DNA from: RGIG5612 sp045627365
GTDB taxonomy: Bacteria > Bacillota > Clostridia > Lachnospirales > Lachnospiraceae
Direction: 5' to 3'
Length of the DNA: 19,996 nt
Assembly: GCA_045627365.1 (NCBI GenBank)
Contig: JAZQNN010000035.1
Span: 1-19,996 of the forward strand
Both the position numbers and the translations under genes were made by a program. A model generated the notes under the pieces. The model saw only the letters and a list, made by a program, of their open reading frames with translations. It did no database searches and was not told the origin of the DNA. Shown here in pieces: positions 1 to 6,884 of the stretch (its first letter is position 1; each line of letters begins with the position of its first letter).

Positions 1-259
1 TAAGACTCTTATCTGCCTCAATCCGCATAATCAGCTTGAACATATCACCCGACGGCGTGAAGTCAATATCTCCGACATATAGGGTGTCTCCGTCTTTTGC
101 CGCACGGATCGCCGTTTTCAGATCGGTAAACGAAGTGATCATATCCTTGTTTTCTCCGGCAAATACCGTGCAGGGTATGGCGAAGATCAACAGCACAACG
201 ATGAAGATCAGCGATATAACTCTTGCAAACGCTTTTTTATTCCGTGCTTTGTCAATCAT
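1..259 (-). CDS. Exported protein, N-terminal part only (runs off the left edge)
   Basis: Only the first 86 codons are in the window. The start ATG at 259 is preceded by a strong GGAGGTGG ribosome site at 263-271. The N-terminus MIDKARNKKAFARVI is followed by a hydrophobic stretch at about residues 15-34 and a plausible signal-peptidase site after VFA (residue 34), so the protein should be secreted or cell-surface located. The mature part begins with FTDLKTAIRAAKDGDTLYVG, which resembles the opening of right-handed beta-helix (pectate-lyase-like) repeat proteins, where an AI..A..GDTI-type turn is common; that is a resemblance, not a firm domain call. It lies downstream of rlmD on the same strand with 227 nt between the two stops and starts, so it may be its own unit. 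Function unknown. Confidence 0.75.
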   Translation of the reverse strand, partial: MIDKARNKKAFARVISLIFIVVLLIFAIPCTVFAGENKDMITSFTDLKTAIRAAKDGDTLYVGDIDFTPSGDMFKLIMRIEADKSL

Positions 260-396
260 TTCATACCACCTCCTCAAAATTTATTTCGTCTGCCAATTCA
301 GGAAAACCTCTTGAAAGACAGCCAGAATTTACGGCGGGATTGGATTCCTTTTTGTCGGGCAAACTGCACCGCGCGCGAAGGGCATTCCAGGCATAT
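260..396. other. Intergenic stretch between the rlmD tail remnant and the exported-protein gene
   Basis: Apart from the ribosome site of the exported-protein gene I see no hairpin with a T-run that would end the long operon and no convincing promoter pair for the downstream gene. An open frame on the minus strand crosses the region, but its composition (Arg/Trp-rich start, no ribosome site) does not look like a protein. Confidence 0.5.
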
Positions 397-486
397 TCAA
401 CATTCATAATCATTAATGTAGGCCTTGATTTCCTCGTATGTAGCCTTGGATTCAGGCTTCGTGAGATCGAAGTCTTCCATGTCCAT
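397..486 (-). pseudogene. Remnant of the conserved C-terminal tail of RlmD, cut off by a stop codon
   Basis: Directly after the TAA stop of rlmD (487-489), in the same reading frame, the DNA encodes 29 residues starting MDMEDFDL and containing KPESKATYEEIKAYI before a TGA at 397-399. From memory of the family, clostridial RlmD proteins often continue past the methylase domain with a tail of this kind (an ESKATYEEIKAYV-like motif, then a further 40 or so residues). Here only the first part is left; the bases after 397 do not encode the expected continuation in any frame I read. It could instead be a tiny independent ORF starting at ATG 486, but it has no ribosome site of its own. The tail is probably not made, unless the UAA is read through. 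Confidence 0.6.
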
Positions 487-1923
487 TTAAATGCGTACAT
501 AAGCATCCGGAGTTTTTCTAACCAAAAGAACAACCGTCTCCACATGCACGCTGTTCGGGAACATATCTACAGGTGTGGCCTCTATCAGCTTGTATTTCCC
601 GCTCAGGATCTTGATGTCCCGCGCCAGTGTCGCGCTGTCGCAGCTGACATATACCACCCGTTTCGGCTCGACCTCCATGATCGCCTGAAGCAGGGCATTG
701 TCGCATCCCTTGCGAGGTGGGTCGACAACCACTACATCCGGTCGCATCCTGGCGCACTTTGCTGGGAATATCTCCTCAGACTTGCCGCAGAAGAACTCGG
801 CGTTTTCTATCCCGTTTCGAGCAGCGTTATCGATCGCGTTGTCGATCGCTGCCTGAATGATCTCTACGCCGTACACCTTCCTGGCTTTCCTTGCAAGGAA
901 CAGCGAGATCGTTCCTGTCCCGCAGTAAAGGTCCCACACGACCTCTTCGCCTGAAAGATCGGCGTACTCCAGAGCCTTGCCGTAAAGCTTTTCAGTCTGG
1001 AGGCTGTTGACCTGGAAAAATGAAAGCGGTGATATTCTGAACGTCAGGCCGCCGATTTTGTCCTCAATATAGTCCGTGCCGTACAGATTGATGCAGGTCT
1101 GCCCGAGGATCACGTTCGTCCTTTCCCGATTGATGTTCAGGCAAATGCTCGCGATACGTGGCTGAACCGCCAGGAGCTCTCTGACAAATCTCTTCTCCGG
1201 GGTATCCCCGTCGTCCGATGCATTTTCACAACCTGCCGCGCTGCCTGCTGCCAGCGCAAATCCATTGATCACAAGACATACCATGATCTGGCCGGTTGCA
1301 AATCCGTTTCTTATCAGCACGTGTCTTACAAGGCCTTTGCCGGTTTCCTCGTCGTATACGGAAAGTCCTTCTCTTTCGATAAATGACCTGATGGTCGAAA
1401 GTATCGCGGCATTTTCCGCGGGCGCTACCGGGCAGTCTTCTGATTCAACGATATAATGCGTCCTTCCCGCATAGAAGCCTGTTATCACGCGCCCGTCCCG
1501 TGAGCGGCCTACCGGATACTGCGTCTTATTTCTGTAATGAAGCGGCGCACCGATGCCGTCTGACTTCGTCCCGATGATCGGCCTGAAAATATAATCTCTG
1601 CACCCTCCTATACGGTCCAGATTATTCTTCACTTTCTGTGCCTTAAACTCCAGCTGTTTGGCATAGTCCAGCTGCATTATCTGGCAGCCTCCGCACTGAT
1701 TGGCGTGCGGGCAGGAAGGCGCGACTCTGTCCGGCGACGGCGTCAGGATCTTCAATGTTTTGGCAAAGCCATAGCCCTTATTCATCTTGGTTATGACTGC
1801 TTCGACCTCGTCCCCGATAACGGCGTCTTTGACAAAAAAAGCTGCGTCTTCATATCTTCCGCAGCCTTCTCCGTTAACGCCCATATCGGTAATGGTCAGT
1901 CGAATTACATCATTCTTTTTCAT
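487..1923 (-). CDS. rlmD: 23S rRNA (uracil-1939-C5)-methyltransferase, RlmD/RumA type
   Basis: A 478-residue SAM-dependent RNA methylase that by family would make 5-methyluridine in 23S rRNA. An N-terminal TRAM-like RNA-binding domain spans about residues 1-60. Cysteines C71, C77, C80 and C164 match the 4Fe-4S ligands of RlmD (C-x5-C-x2-C plus a distant Cys). The Rossmann methylase shows WDLYCGTGT (330-338, SAM loop), DPPRKG (401-406) and YVSCDSATLARD with catalytic C428. An insertion around residues 225-243 (AGSAAGCENASDDG) is poorly conserved in style. The start at 1923 follows the acp stop by 11 nt and has no strong ribosome site, suggesting coupling to acp. The protein ends at HVETVVLLVRKTPDAYVRI, just before the point where the family tail would start (see the remnant at 397-486). 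Whether it is RlmD or the related RlmCD cannot be told from sequence alone. Confidence 0.9.
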   Translation of the reverse strand: MKKNDVIRLTITDMGVNGEGCGRYEDAAFFVKDAVIGDEVEAVITKMNKGYGFAKTLKILTPSPDRVAPSCPHANQCGGCQIMQLDYAKQLEFKAQKVKNNLDRIGGCRDYIFRPIIGTKSDGIGAPLHYRNKTQYPVGRSRDGRVITGFYAGRTHYIVESEDCPVAPAENAAILSTIRSFIEREGLSVYDEETGKGLVRHVLIRNGFATGQIMVCLVINGFALAAGSAAGCENASDDGDTPEKRFVRELLAVQPRIASICLNINRERTNVILGQTCINLYGTDYIEDKIGGLTFRISPLSFFQVNSLQTEKLYGKALEYADLSGEEVVWDLYCGTGTISLFLARKARKVYGVEIIQAAIDNAIDNAARNGIENAEFFCGKSEEIFPAKCARMRPDVVVVDPPRKGCDNALLQAIMEVEPKRVVYVSCDSATLARDIKILSGKYKLIEATPVDMFPNSVHVETVVLLVRKTPDAYVRI

Positions 1924-1934
1924 GGTCAGAATAG

Positions 1935-2174
1935 TTATTTTGCCAGCGCTGCCTCAATGGCATTGATCACATCGCCGATAGTCTTCATCTCGCCCAGGTT
2001 TTCATTTGAAAAATCGATGCCGAACTCGTCTTCCAACGCAACCGCCATATAAAGGAGCGCGACCGAATTCATGCCCATTTCTTCCGAGAGAGCTGTCTCT
2101 CTGGTCAGTGCGTTCACATCGATATCGCTGTCTATTTCATGTAAAATGTCTCTGAGTCTTTGTTCAAGGTCCAT
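1935..2174 (-). CDS. Acyl carrier protein, stand-alone
   Basis: A 79-residue acidic four-helix carrier protein. The phosphopantetheine attachment segment reads EEMGMNSVALLYM, with the modified serine expected at S37. The usual Asp before this serine (DSL) is Asn here (NSV), an unusual change. The start ATG has a GAAGG ribosome site about 8 nt upstream. It follows the second PlsC-like gene by 47 nt, and that gap contains its own promoter. Its place next to an acyl-AMP ligase and two acyltransferases suggests it carries acyl groups for that local pathway rather than serving bulk fatty acid synthesis; this is inference from context. A D-alanyl carrier protein role is less likely because no dlt genes are present. 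Confidence 0.85.
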   Translation of the reverse strand: MDLEQRLRDILHEIDSDIDVNALTRETALSEEMGMNSVALLYMAVALEDEFGIDFSNENLGEMKTIGDVINAIEAALAK

Positions 2175-2204
2175 TTCTCTACCTTCTTTTCGTTGTTACT
2201 GTAT

Positions 2205-2233
2205 ATTTTAATTATCCTGCGTTATTTTTTCAA
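2205..2233 (-). promoter_or_regulatory. Internal sigma-A promoter for acp-rlmD
   Basis: On the minus strand TTGAAA (2233-2228) is followed by exactly 17 nt and TAAAAT (2210-2205). The -35 box lies in the last codons of the upstream acyltransferase gene. Transcription would start near 2198, giving a leader of about 24 nt that holds the GAAGG ribosome site of acp. Confidence 0.65.
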
Positions 2234-2857
2234 CTCATTGTCATATTGGATGCAGGCTTCGTAGCGTTCCTTCATTACCTCGCAGATCGTATCAATATCC
2301 TGCTTTCCCGGAAGCTTTTTCGTGCAAATTTCACCGATATGGATGGGCTTTCCGAATATAACTCTCGTCCTCTGCCACCAATGCTCCCTCGGAGCGATAT
2401 ATGTCGGTACGATCGGCACTCCTGCCATCGCGGCGATCAGCGCAACTCCGCCCTTGACCTCATCACGGTTGATGCCGCCCTGCGGAAACATTCCAAGAGG
2501 CCAGCCCGACTTGAGCACGTTCACGCATTTCTTCACGGCTTCAAAATCCGTGATGGTTCTGTCAATTTCGATGCAGCCGGCTCCGGTGAGCAATTTGCCG
2601 CGAATTCCCCGCATTACCTGCTCGCTGGCCGTAAAGTGGAATCTTCTGTACCAGAAGCACGAATTCAGGATGAAAGGATCGGCAAAGCTCCTGTGATTGG
2701 CCGCTATGATGGTCCCGTAAAAGCTTTTTATCTCAGCTTTGATATCCGCGGACAGGTAGTATTTCTTCACTCTGTAGGTCGGGATAAATATAATGCCCAG
2801 GATGACCCGCGCCATATCCATCGGGAACTTCTTCAATTGAAAAATCTTCGGTTTCAT
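2222..2857 (-). CDS. PlsC-family lysophospholipid (1-acylglycerol-3-phosphate) acyltransferase, first of two
   Basis: A 211-residue membrane-associated acyltransferase. Motif I is NHRSFAD, with the catalytic H-x4-D pair at H55 and D60; motif III is MFPQGGINRD (about 123-132) where FPEG is usual; motif IV is VPIVPTYI (147-154). Hydrophobic N-terminal residues (about 14-26) probably dip into the membrane. The family transfers an acyl chain from acyl-ACP or acyl-CoA to a lysophospholipid or lysophosphatidate. The ATG shares one base with the stop of the preceding acyltransferase (TAATG) and has no clear ribosome site, so it is probably translated by coupling. The Glu-to-Gln change in motif III may affect substrate phosphate binding. 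The exact acceptor lipid cannot be read from the sequence. Confidence 0.85.
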   Translation of the reverse strand: MKPKIFQLKKFPMDMARVILGIIFIPTYRVKKYYLSADIKAEIKSFYGTIIAANHRSFADPFILNSCFWYRRFHFTASEQVMRGIRGKLLTGAGCIEIDRTITDFEAVKKCVNVLKSGWPLGMFPQGGINRDEVKGGVALIAAMAGVPIVPTYIAPREHWWQRTRVIFGKPIHIGEICTKKLPGKQDIDTICEVMKERYEACIQYDNELKK

Positions 2858-3474
2858 TATTTGTTCAGCTCTGCTTCAAGCTCTAAAATTTTGGCCAAAA
2901 GCACGTCGTTGCATGCCTTGATCTCTTCCCTGGTCGGGTTTTCGCTTGTGCACACGTCCTTCAGATTGAACGGCTCGCCGATCATGACCTTGCTCTTTTT
3001 GAACGGATGCTTGCCCTCGGTGTAAGCCGGAATAATATCCGCTCCCGAAGCAAGCGCGATCATTACGCAGCTGGGCGCGAAAGGCGACATTTTCCCGCCG
3101 ACGGGAAGCCTTCCTTCAGGAAATACGAATACATTTCCGCCTTTTTTCAGAATGTCTGCCGATTGCTGAATGAAGCTGAAATCATAGGACAGCCTGTCCA
3201 CGCGAATGCACCCGAGCGCATTAAGAAGCCATGTCATAAAAGCGCCCTTGTCATACATGACCTCGGCTACCAGGAATCTCGACGCGTTCCAGAAAAAGAC
3301 CATCATGTAAAGAGGCAGGTCCCAGAGCGTCTTGTGGTTGGATATGATGATCGTGCCCTTCGGCGCCTTGCGTGCCTGGACTTTCTTATTCATATAATGG
3401 ATGTCCCAGCCCAGAAGAATCTTGGCCGGAAGACAGCCGGTAAATTTAGTAAAATACAGAAATGGTTTATTCAT
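2857..3474 (-). CDS. PlsC-family acyltransferase, second of two
   Basis: A 205-residue paralogue-like neighbour of the gene at 2222-2857. Motif I is NHKTLWD with H47 and D52; motif III is the standard FPEGR (118-122); motif IV is ADIIPAYTEG. It has no obvious N-terminal membrane helix beyond a short apolar segment. Its start overlaps the end of the acyl-AMP ligase gene by 8 nt, with a GAAGGC ribosome site inside that gene. The two acyltransferases differ enough (FPQGG versus FPEGR, different motif I) to suggest they act on different acceptors or positions, for example successive steps; this is inference. Both sit between an acyl-activating enzyme and a carrier protein. Confidence 0.86.
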   Translation of the reverse strand: MNKPFLYFTKFTGCLPAKILLGWDIHYMNKKVQARKAPKGTIIISNHKTLWDLPLYMMVFFWNASRFLVAEVMYDKGAFMTWLLNALGCIRVDRLSYDFSFIQQSADILKKGGNVFVFPEGRLPVGGKMSPFAPSCVMIALASGADIIPAYTEGKHPFKKSKVMIGEPFNLKDVCTSENPTREEIKACNDVLLAKILELEAELNK

Positions 3475-5416
3475 TTGCCTTCAGCCTTTTTGCGGCCCGC
3501 TCAAACTGACGGATGGTGTAACACGAATTGTCTTTATCAAATACCAGGCGAATGCCCAGTTCTTCGTTTATCTGCATCACAAGCGAGAAATAATCAAGGC
3601 TCGTTCCGCCCAGATCGAATATGAAATGGTCGTCCATCGTTATCGTTTCGGTGTCTTTGCCGCAGAATTCTGCGAACACTTTCCTTATCGCAAGGCCCAT
3701 TTCATCGTCTGCTGCCACAGGCTCCCTTCCGGAAACGCTTCCTTCAAGGACCTCGTCAAATCCGGCCAGCCGGATATTTCCCTCTGCCAGACCCTTCCTG
3801 AGATACGGCCTGCTGACTTTGATGGCTGTCTCCGATCGGATCGCGTCGAACGTGAAGTAGAGCTGACTGATCTGATATGTTGACGGAAGCTTGGCGATCT
3901 GCTCTCTTGCACTTTTAGCGGTCTCATTAATGTCCGCGGTCGAAAGATCACGCGGAAGCTGGATAACGAGTGCCGGCTTCTCATCCGCGCCGTCTCCAAG
4001 TCCCAGAACGCTGAATTCAAGCGCATGCTCGAGTTGGAGTTCCTTTTCGATATCGTCCGGATTGATATTTTCTCCGTTTTCTCCGATGATCCTGTCGCCT
4101 ACACGGCCTTTAATGTAATAATTGCCCTCGCCGTCAACTGCTGCCACATCGCCGGTGCTGTATGAATCTGATATCTCTATCTCCTCGCCGTTTCTTATCA
4201 TCTTGTGGCAGATGGAACCGCCCGCAACATGCAGCAGTCCGTCATCGTCGATCCTGTATTCAACAGAACTGAAAGGACGGCCGACGCTGTTTTGAAGCCT
4301 TGCCTCCATAGTCTTCCTGAGTTCGACGGACGTGATGCCCGTTTCGCTCATTCCGTAGCCGTTATGAAGCGCATAGCCGATACCGTTGAACATATAAAGC
4401 GCGGAATCTCTGACATAGCCTCCGCCGCTGATAAGAAATGACGGGCTCTTTCCGAAAAGCTGACCGGTAACTTCGCCGAACAGACTGAGCGCGATCTTGC
4501 GCCCGAGCGTTGGGAACGCCTTCTGCAGCTTCCTTGAAAGTTCCAGGCCTTTTTCAAATTTCTTCTCTTTAGCAGGGCCCTGAGCCTTAACTTCGGCTTT
4601 GACGCGGTCTTCGATCGTATGCCACAGCATCGGTACCGCAAATATATGCGTTACATTAAGCTTTCTGACTGTTCCTAAGATGCTTTCCGCAGAATAGTCC
4701 TTCATGAATACCATCGGACGTGCGAAAAACGCAAACCAGAAGTAAACCGCCATCAGTCCGAAGATATGATAAAACGGCAGAAATGCCAGCTGCTTCAGCT
4801 GACCTTTGTAGAATTTCGGCATCAGATCGTTCTCTGAAAGGATCTCCCGGCAGTTCAGTATCTGGGATGCGACTTCCGCGCCGGTGTATATGCAGATGAC
4901 CTCGTTGAGGGTAGTTGCCGAAGTAGAAAGGGCAAATCCATCCGCCCATTTTCCCGGCTCAAAATCCCCTTTGCCTTCACCTTTAAGACTGTTGATATCC
5001 ACAACCATGCACGGATATGAGGTCTCATCTGCACAGACTGAGTACATTATCCCCAATGTGCTGACGATCCCTCTTGTGAGAGCTGCCGGATGTCGGCGAT
5101 TGACCAGATACGGACGGTTTCCGCTCATCAGTATCGCCCAGAACCCGATTATCCAATCAGGACCATTCTCCATATCCAGAGCGACCCACTGATCGGAACT
5201 TCCGATAATGTCTGTAAGTCTTGCGGCCGCGTTTTTGACTTTCTTGTCGCCTTCGCCGAAAGTCATAAAAGCCCGCTCATCCTTATCATCCAGCCATTCG
5301 GCCATGATCTCCGTCGGGTGTGAAAAAGTTATCTTATATATGTTCTCCATTGTCTGCGGGCCTTTTTCAAGCGCAGTACAATTGGAATCGATCAGGTTTC
5401 TTACGTATCTGTTCAT
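3467..5416 (-). CDS. Acyl-AMP ligase (AMP-binding enzyme) fused to a C-terminal carrier domain
   Basis: A 649-residue two-part protein. Residues about 25-560 form an ANL-superfamily adenylating enzyme: LPFYHIFG (213-220), SGGGYV (330-335), YGMSETG (354-360), TGD (421-423) and GRVGDRIIGENGENINPDDI (437-456), with K533 a candidate for the A10 lysine. Residues about 570-649 form a carrier domain with DLGGTSLDY, attachment serine S606. The P-loop normally reading TSGTTGxPK appears as TSATTLNEV (165-173), lacking the glycines and lysine. By family it would activate a fatty acid as acyl-AMP and load it on a phosphopantetheine arm. The start overlaps the deoD stop by ATGA; a later ATG at residue 23 is possible. 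With the two PlsC-type genes it resembles the parts of E. coli Aas (acyl-ACP synthetase plus acyltransferase) split among genes. Confidence 0.88.
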   Translation of the reverse strand: MNRYVRNLIDSNCTALEKGPQTMENIYKITFSHPTEIMAEWLDDKDERAFMTFGEGDKKVKNAAARLTDIIGSSDQWVALDMENGPDWIIGFWAILMSGNRPYLVNRRHPAALTRGIVSTLGIMYSVCADETSYPCMVVDINSLKGEGKGDFEPGKWADGFALSTSATTLNEVICIYTGAEVASQILNCREILSENDLMPKFYKGQLKQLAFLPFYHIFGLMAVYFWFAFFARPMVFMKDYSAESILGTVRKLNVTHIFAVPMLWHTIEDRVKAEVKAQGPAKEKKFEKGLELSRKLQKAFPTLGRKIALSLFGEVTGQLFGKSPSFLISGGGYVRDSALYMFNGIGYALHNGYGMSETGITSVELRKTMEARLQNSVGRPFSSVEYRIDDDGLLHVAGGSICHKMIRNGEEIEISDSYSTGDVAAVDGEGNYYIKGRVGDRIIGENGENINPDDIEKELQLEHALEFSVLGLGDGADEKPALVIQLPRDLSTADINETAKSAREQIAKLPSTYQISQLYFTFDAIRSETAIKVSRPYLRKGLAEGNIRLAGFDEVLEGSVSGREPVAADDEMGLAIRKVFAEFCGKDTETITMDDHFIFDLGGTSLDYFSLVMQINEELGIRLVFDKDNSCYTIRQFERAAKRLKANE

Positions 5417-6135
5417 TCTGTTGCTGCTCTCAGTGCGATGCGGATCATGTCGCGCAAAGATGTCTCCCTGTCCTTAGGGTCCATTTCTTCGGCCCTCAAT
5501 ATGTTATTAGACGCAGTGAAAAGCGCAAATGCCTTCTTGCCGGCCTGAGCCGCATTGGCATAAAGAGCTGCTGCCTCCATTTCAAATCCGAGAACGCCCT
5601 TGGCCTGCCAGGTTTCGATGATATCCGGCTCCTGGCTGTAGTAGATCTCCTGAGTCAGAACAGGACCTACGACCATGCGTCCGCCGCTTTTGGCAACTTC
5701 ATCCTTACCGATCGCAACGACCTTGGCAAGCATTTCGGGATCTGCTTTGGCCACATAGTCCTGCGGCAGAGCAAAATGCTTGATGAAATCCGAATCTGTA
5801 TAAGCGATATCAGCAACGATCACGTCTCCGACATTGATATCGTCCTGGATTGCACCCGCGGTTCCGCAGCGGATGATCATATCTACGTTGTAGAAATTGA
5901 AAAGCTCGTATGCGTAAACGCTGACCGATGGGATGCCCACTCCGCTTGCCATTACGGTTATCGGATGACCGTTCCATGTTCCGGTGTAGCCCTGAATTCC
6001 TCGGATGTCATTCACGAGACGCTTATTGTCTAAGAATTCCTCGGCGATCCATTTTGACCTCTTTGGGTCTCCCGGCATCAGCACTACCGGCGCGATGTCT
6101 TCGATTCCTGCTGCTATATGAGGTGTAGGTACCAT
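5413..6135 (-). CDS. deoD: Purine nucleoside phosphorylase, DeoD (hexameric) type, with altered catalytic residue
   Basis: A 240-residue member of the nucleoside phosphorylase family 1, which splits purine nucleosides with phosphate to base and ribose-1-phosphate. Seen: TPHIAAG at the N-terminus (His equivalent to H4 of E. coli PNP), MPGDPKR (20-26), RCGTAGAIQ (89-97, phosphate site) and FEMEAAALY (184-192, ribose-binding Glu). The segment TASNNIL (208-213) aligns with TVSDHI of E. coli, so the proton-donating Asp204 is Asn (N210), while the partner Arg217 is kept (R223). The RCGTAGAI loop is also nearer to uridine phosphorylase (GTTGAIQ) than to typical PNP (GSCGAI). Substrate range is therefore uncertain. 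An AAGGAG ribosome site overlaps the end of the preceding methylase gene; the downstream ligase gene overlaps by 4 nt. Confidence 0.85.
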   Translation of the reverse strand: MVPTPHIAAGIEDIAPVVLMPGDPKRSKWIAEEFLDNKRLVNDIRGIQGYTGTWNGHPITVMASGVGIPSVSVYAYELFNFYNVDMIIRCGTAGAIQDDINVGDVIVADIAYTDSDFIKHFALPQDYVAKADPEMLAKVVAIGKDEVAKSGGRMVVGPVLTQEIYYSQEPDIIETWQAKGVLGFEMEAAALYANAAQAGKKAFALFTASNNILRAEEMDPKDRETSLRDMIRIALRAATE

Positions 6136-6145
6136 TTCTTTCTCC

Positions 6146-6883
6146 TTAAAAACCGTATATTTCGTATATTTCGTCTGTGTAGACGCCTTTTTCCTTATAA
6201 ATGATCAGCGGCTTCTCGACCTTCATTCCGCTGCCGCCGCCTGAAGCCGCTTCCAGAAGGAACATCGTTGCCTCAGAATCGGCAAATGAATGCACCATCT
6301 TCAGTCTCTTCGGCTCAAGTCCCTTTTGCCTCAGCACGGAAATGATCTCCGCGAGCCTCTCGGGCCTGTGCACCAGATAAAACTTTCCTCCGCTTTTAAG
6401 AAGCGCTTTCGCCTGCGATGCGACATCCTCAAATGTACACAGTATCTCGTGTCTTGCGATCGCTTTGGCCTCGCCCGGATTGGTAAGTCCCGCGCCGGCC
6501 TTCATGTAAGGGGGATTACTGGTAACGACATCGAACTGCCCCTTGCCGAAGATCTTATCTGCTTCGCGAATGTCGCCTTTGACTATGTGAACTTCTTCTT
6601 GAAGGTCATTCAGCATGACGCTTCTTGTGGCCATATTCGCGCTGTATTCCTGAATCTCCAGTCCGGTTATGTCGGTTGAGCCGGTTTTGGCTCTGAGCAG
6701 GATCGGTATTATGCCTGTTCCGGTTCCCAGATCGATGATTCGGTCTTTGGTGCCGGCCTTTACGAAGCCGCTTAAGAGCACGGCATCCATCCCGAAGCAG
6801 AAACCTTCTCCGTTCTGAATGATCCGGTATCCATTCCGCTCCAGATCGTCTATTCTCTCGCCTTCAAGCAGCCTGACTTCCAT
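6146..6883 (-). CDS. TrmN6/YfiC-type adenine-N6 methyltransferase (YabB family)
   Basis: A 245-residue Rossmann-fold methylase. DLGTGTGIIP (51-60) is the SAM loop and SNPPYM (122-127) is the NPPY catalytic motif of amino-group (N6-adenine) methylases. The N-terminal QNGEGFCFGMDAVLLSGF (23-40) is the family signature (QxxxGFRFxxDAVLLAxF) of the tRNA1(Val) A37-N6 methylase group. In Bacillus the homologue yabB also lies near ricT and holB, which supports the call, but the RNA target has not been proven for this clade. It starts one base after the ricT stop with an AGGA ribosome site about 9 nt upstream. Confidence 0.85.
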   Translation of the reverse strand: MEVRLLEGERIDDLERNGYRIIQNGEGFCFGMDAVLLSGFVKAGTKDRIIDLGTGTGIIPILLRAKTGSTDITGLEIQEYSANMATRSVMLNDLQEEVHIVKGDIREADKIFGKGQFDVVTSNPPYMKAGAGLTNPGEAKAIARHEILCTFEDVASQAKALLKSGGKFYLVHRPERLAEIISVLRQKGLEPKRLKMVHSFADSEATMFLLEAASGGGSGMKVEKPLIIYKEKGVYTDEIYEIYGF

Positions 6884-6884
6884 C

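Noticed and set aside
261..545. 94-codon minus-strand open frame over the rlmD end
   Set aside because: Out of frame with the conserved tail remnant, no ribosome site, protein-like composition missing.
223..954. 243-codon plus-strand open frame opposite rlmD
   Set aside because: Entirely opposite well-supported rlmD sequence, with no promoter or ribosome site.
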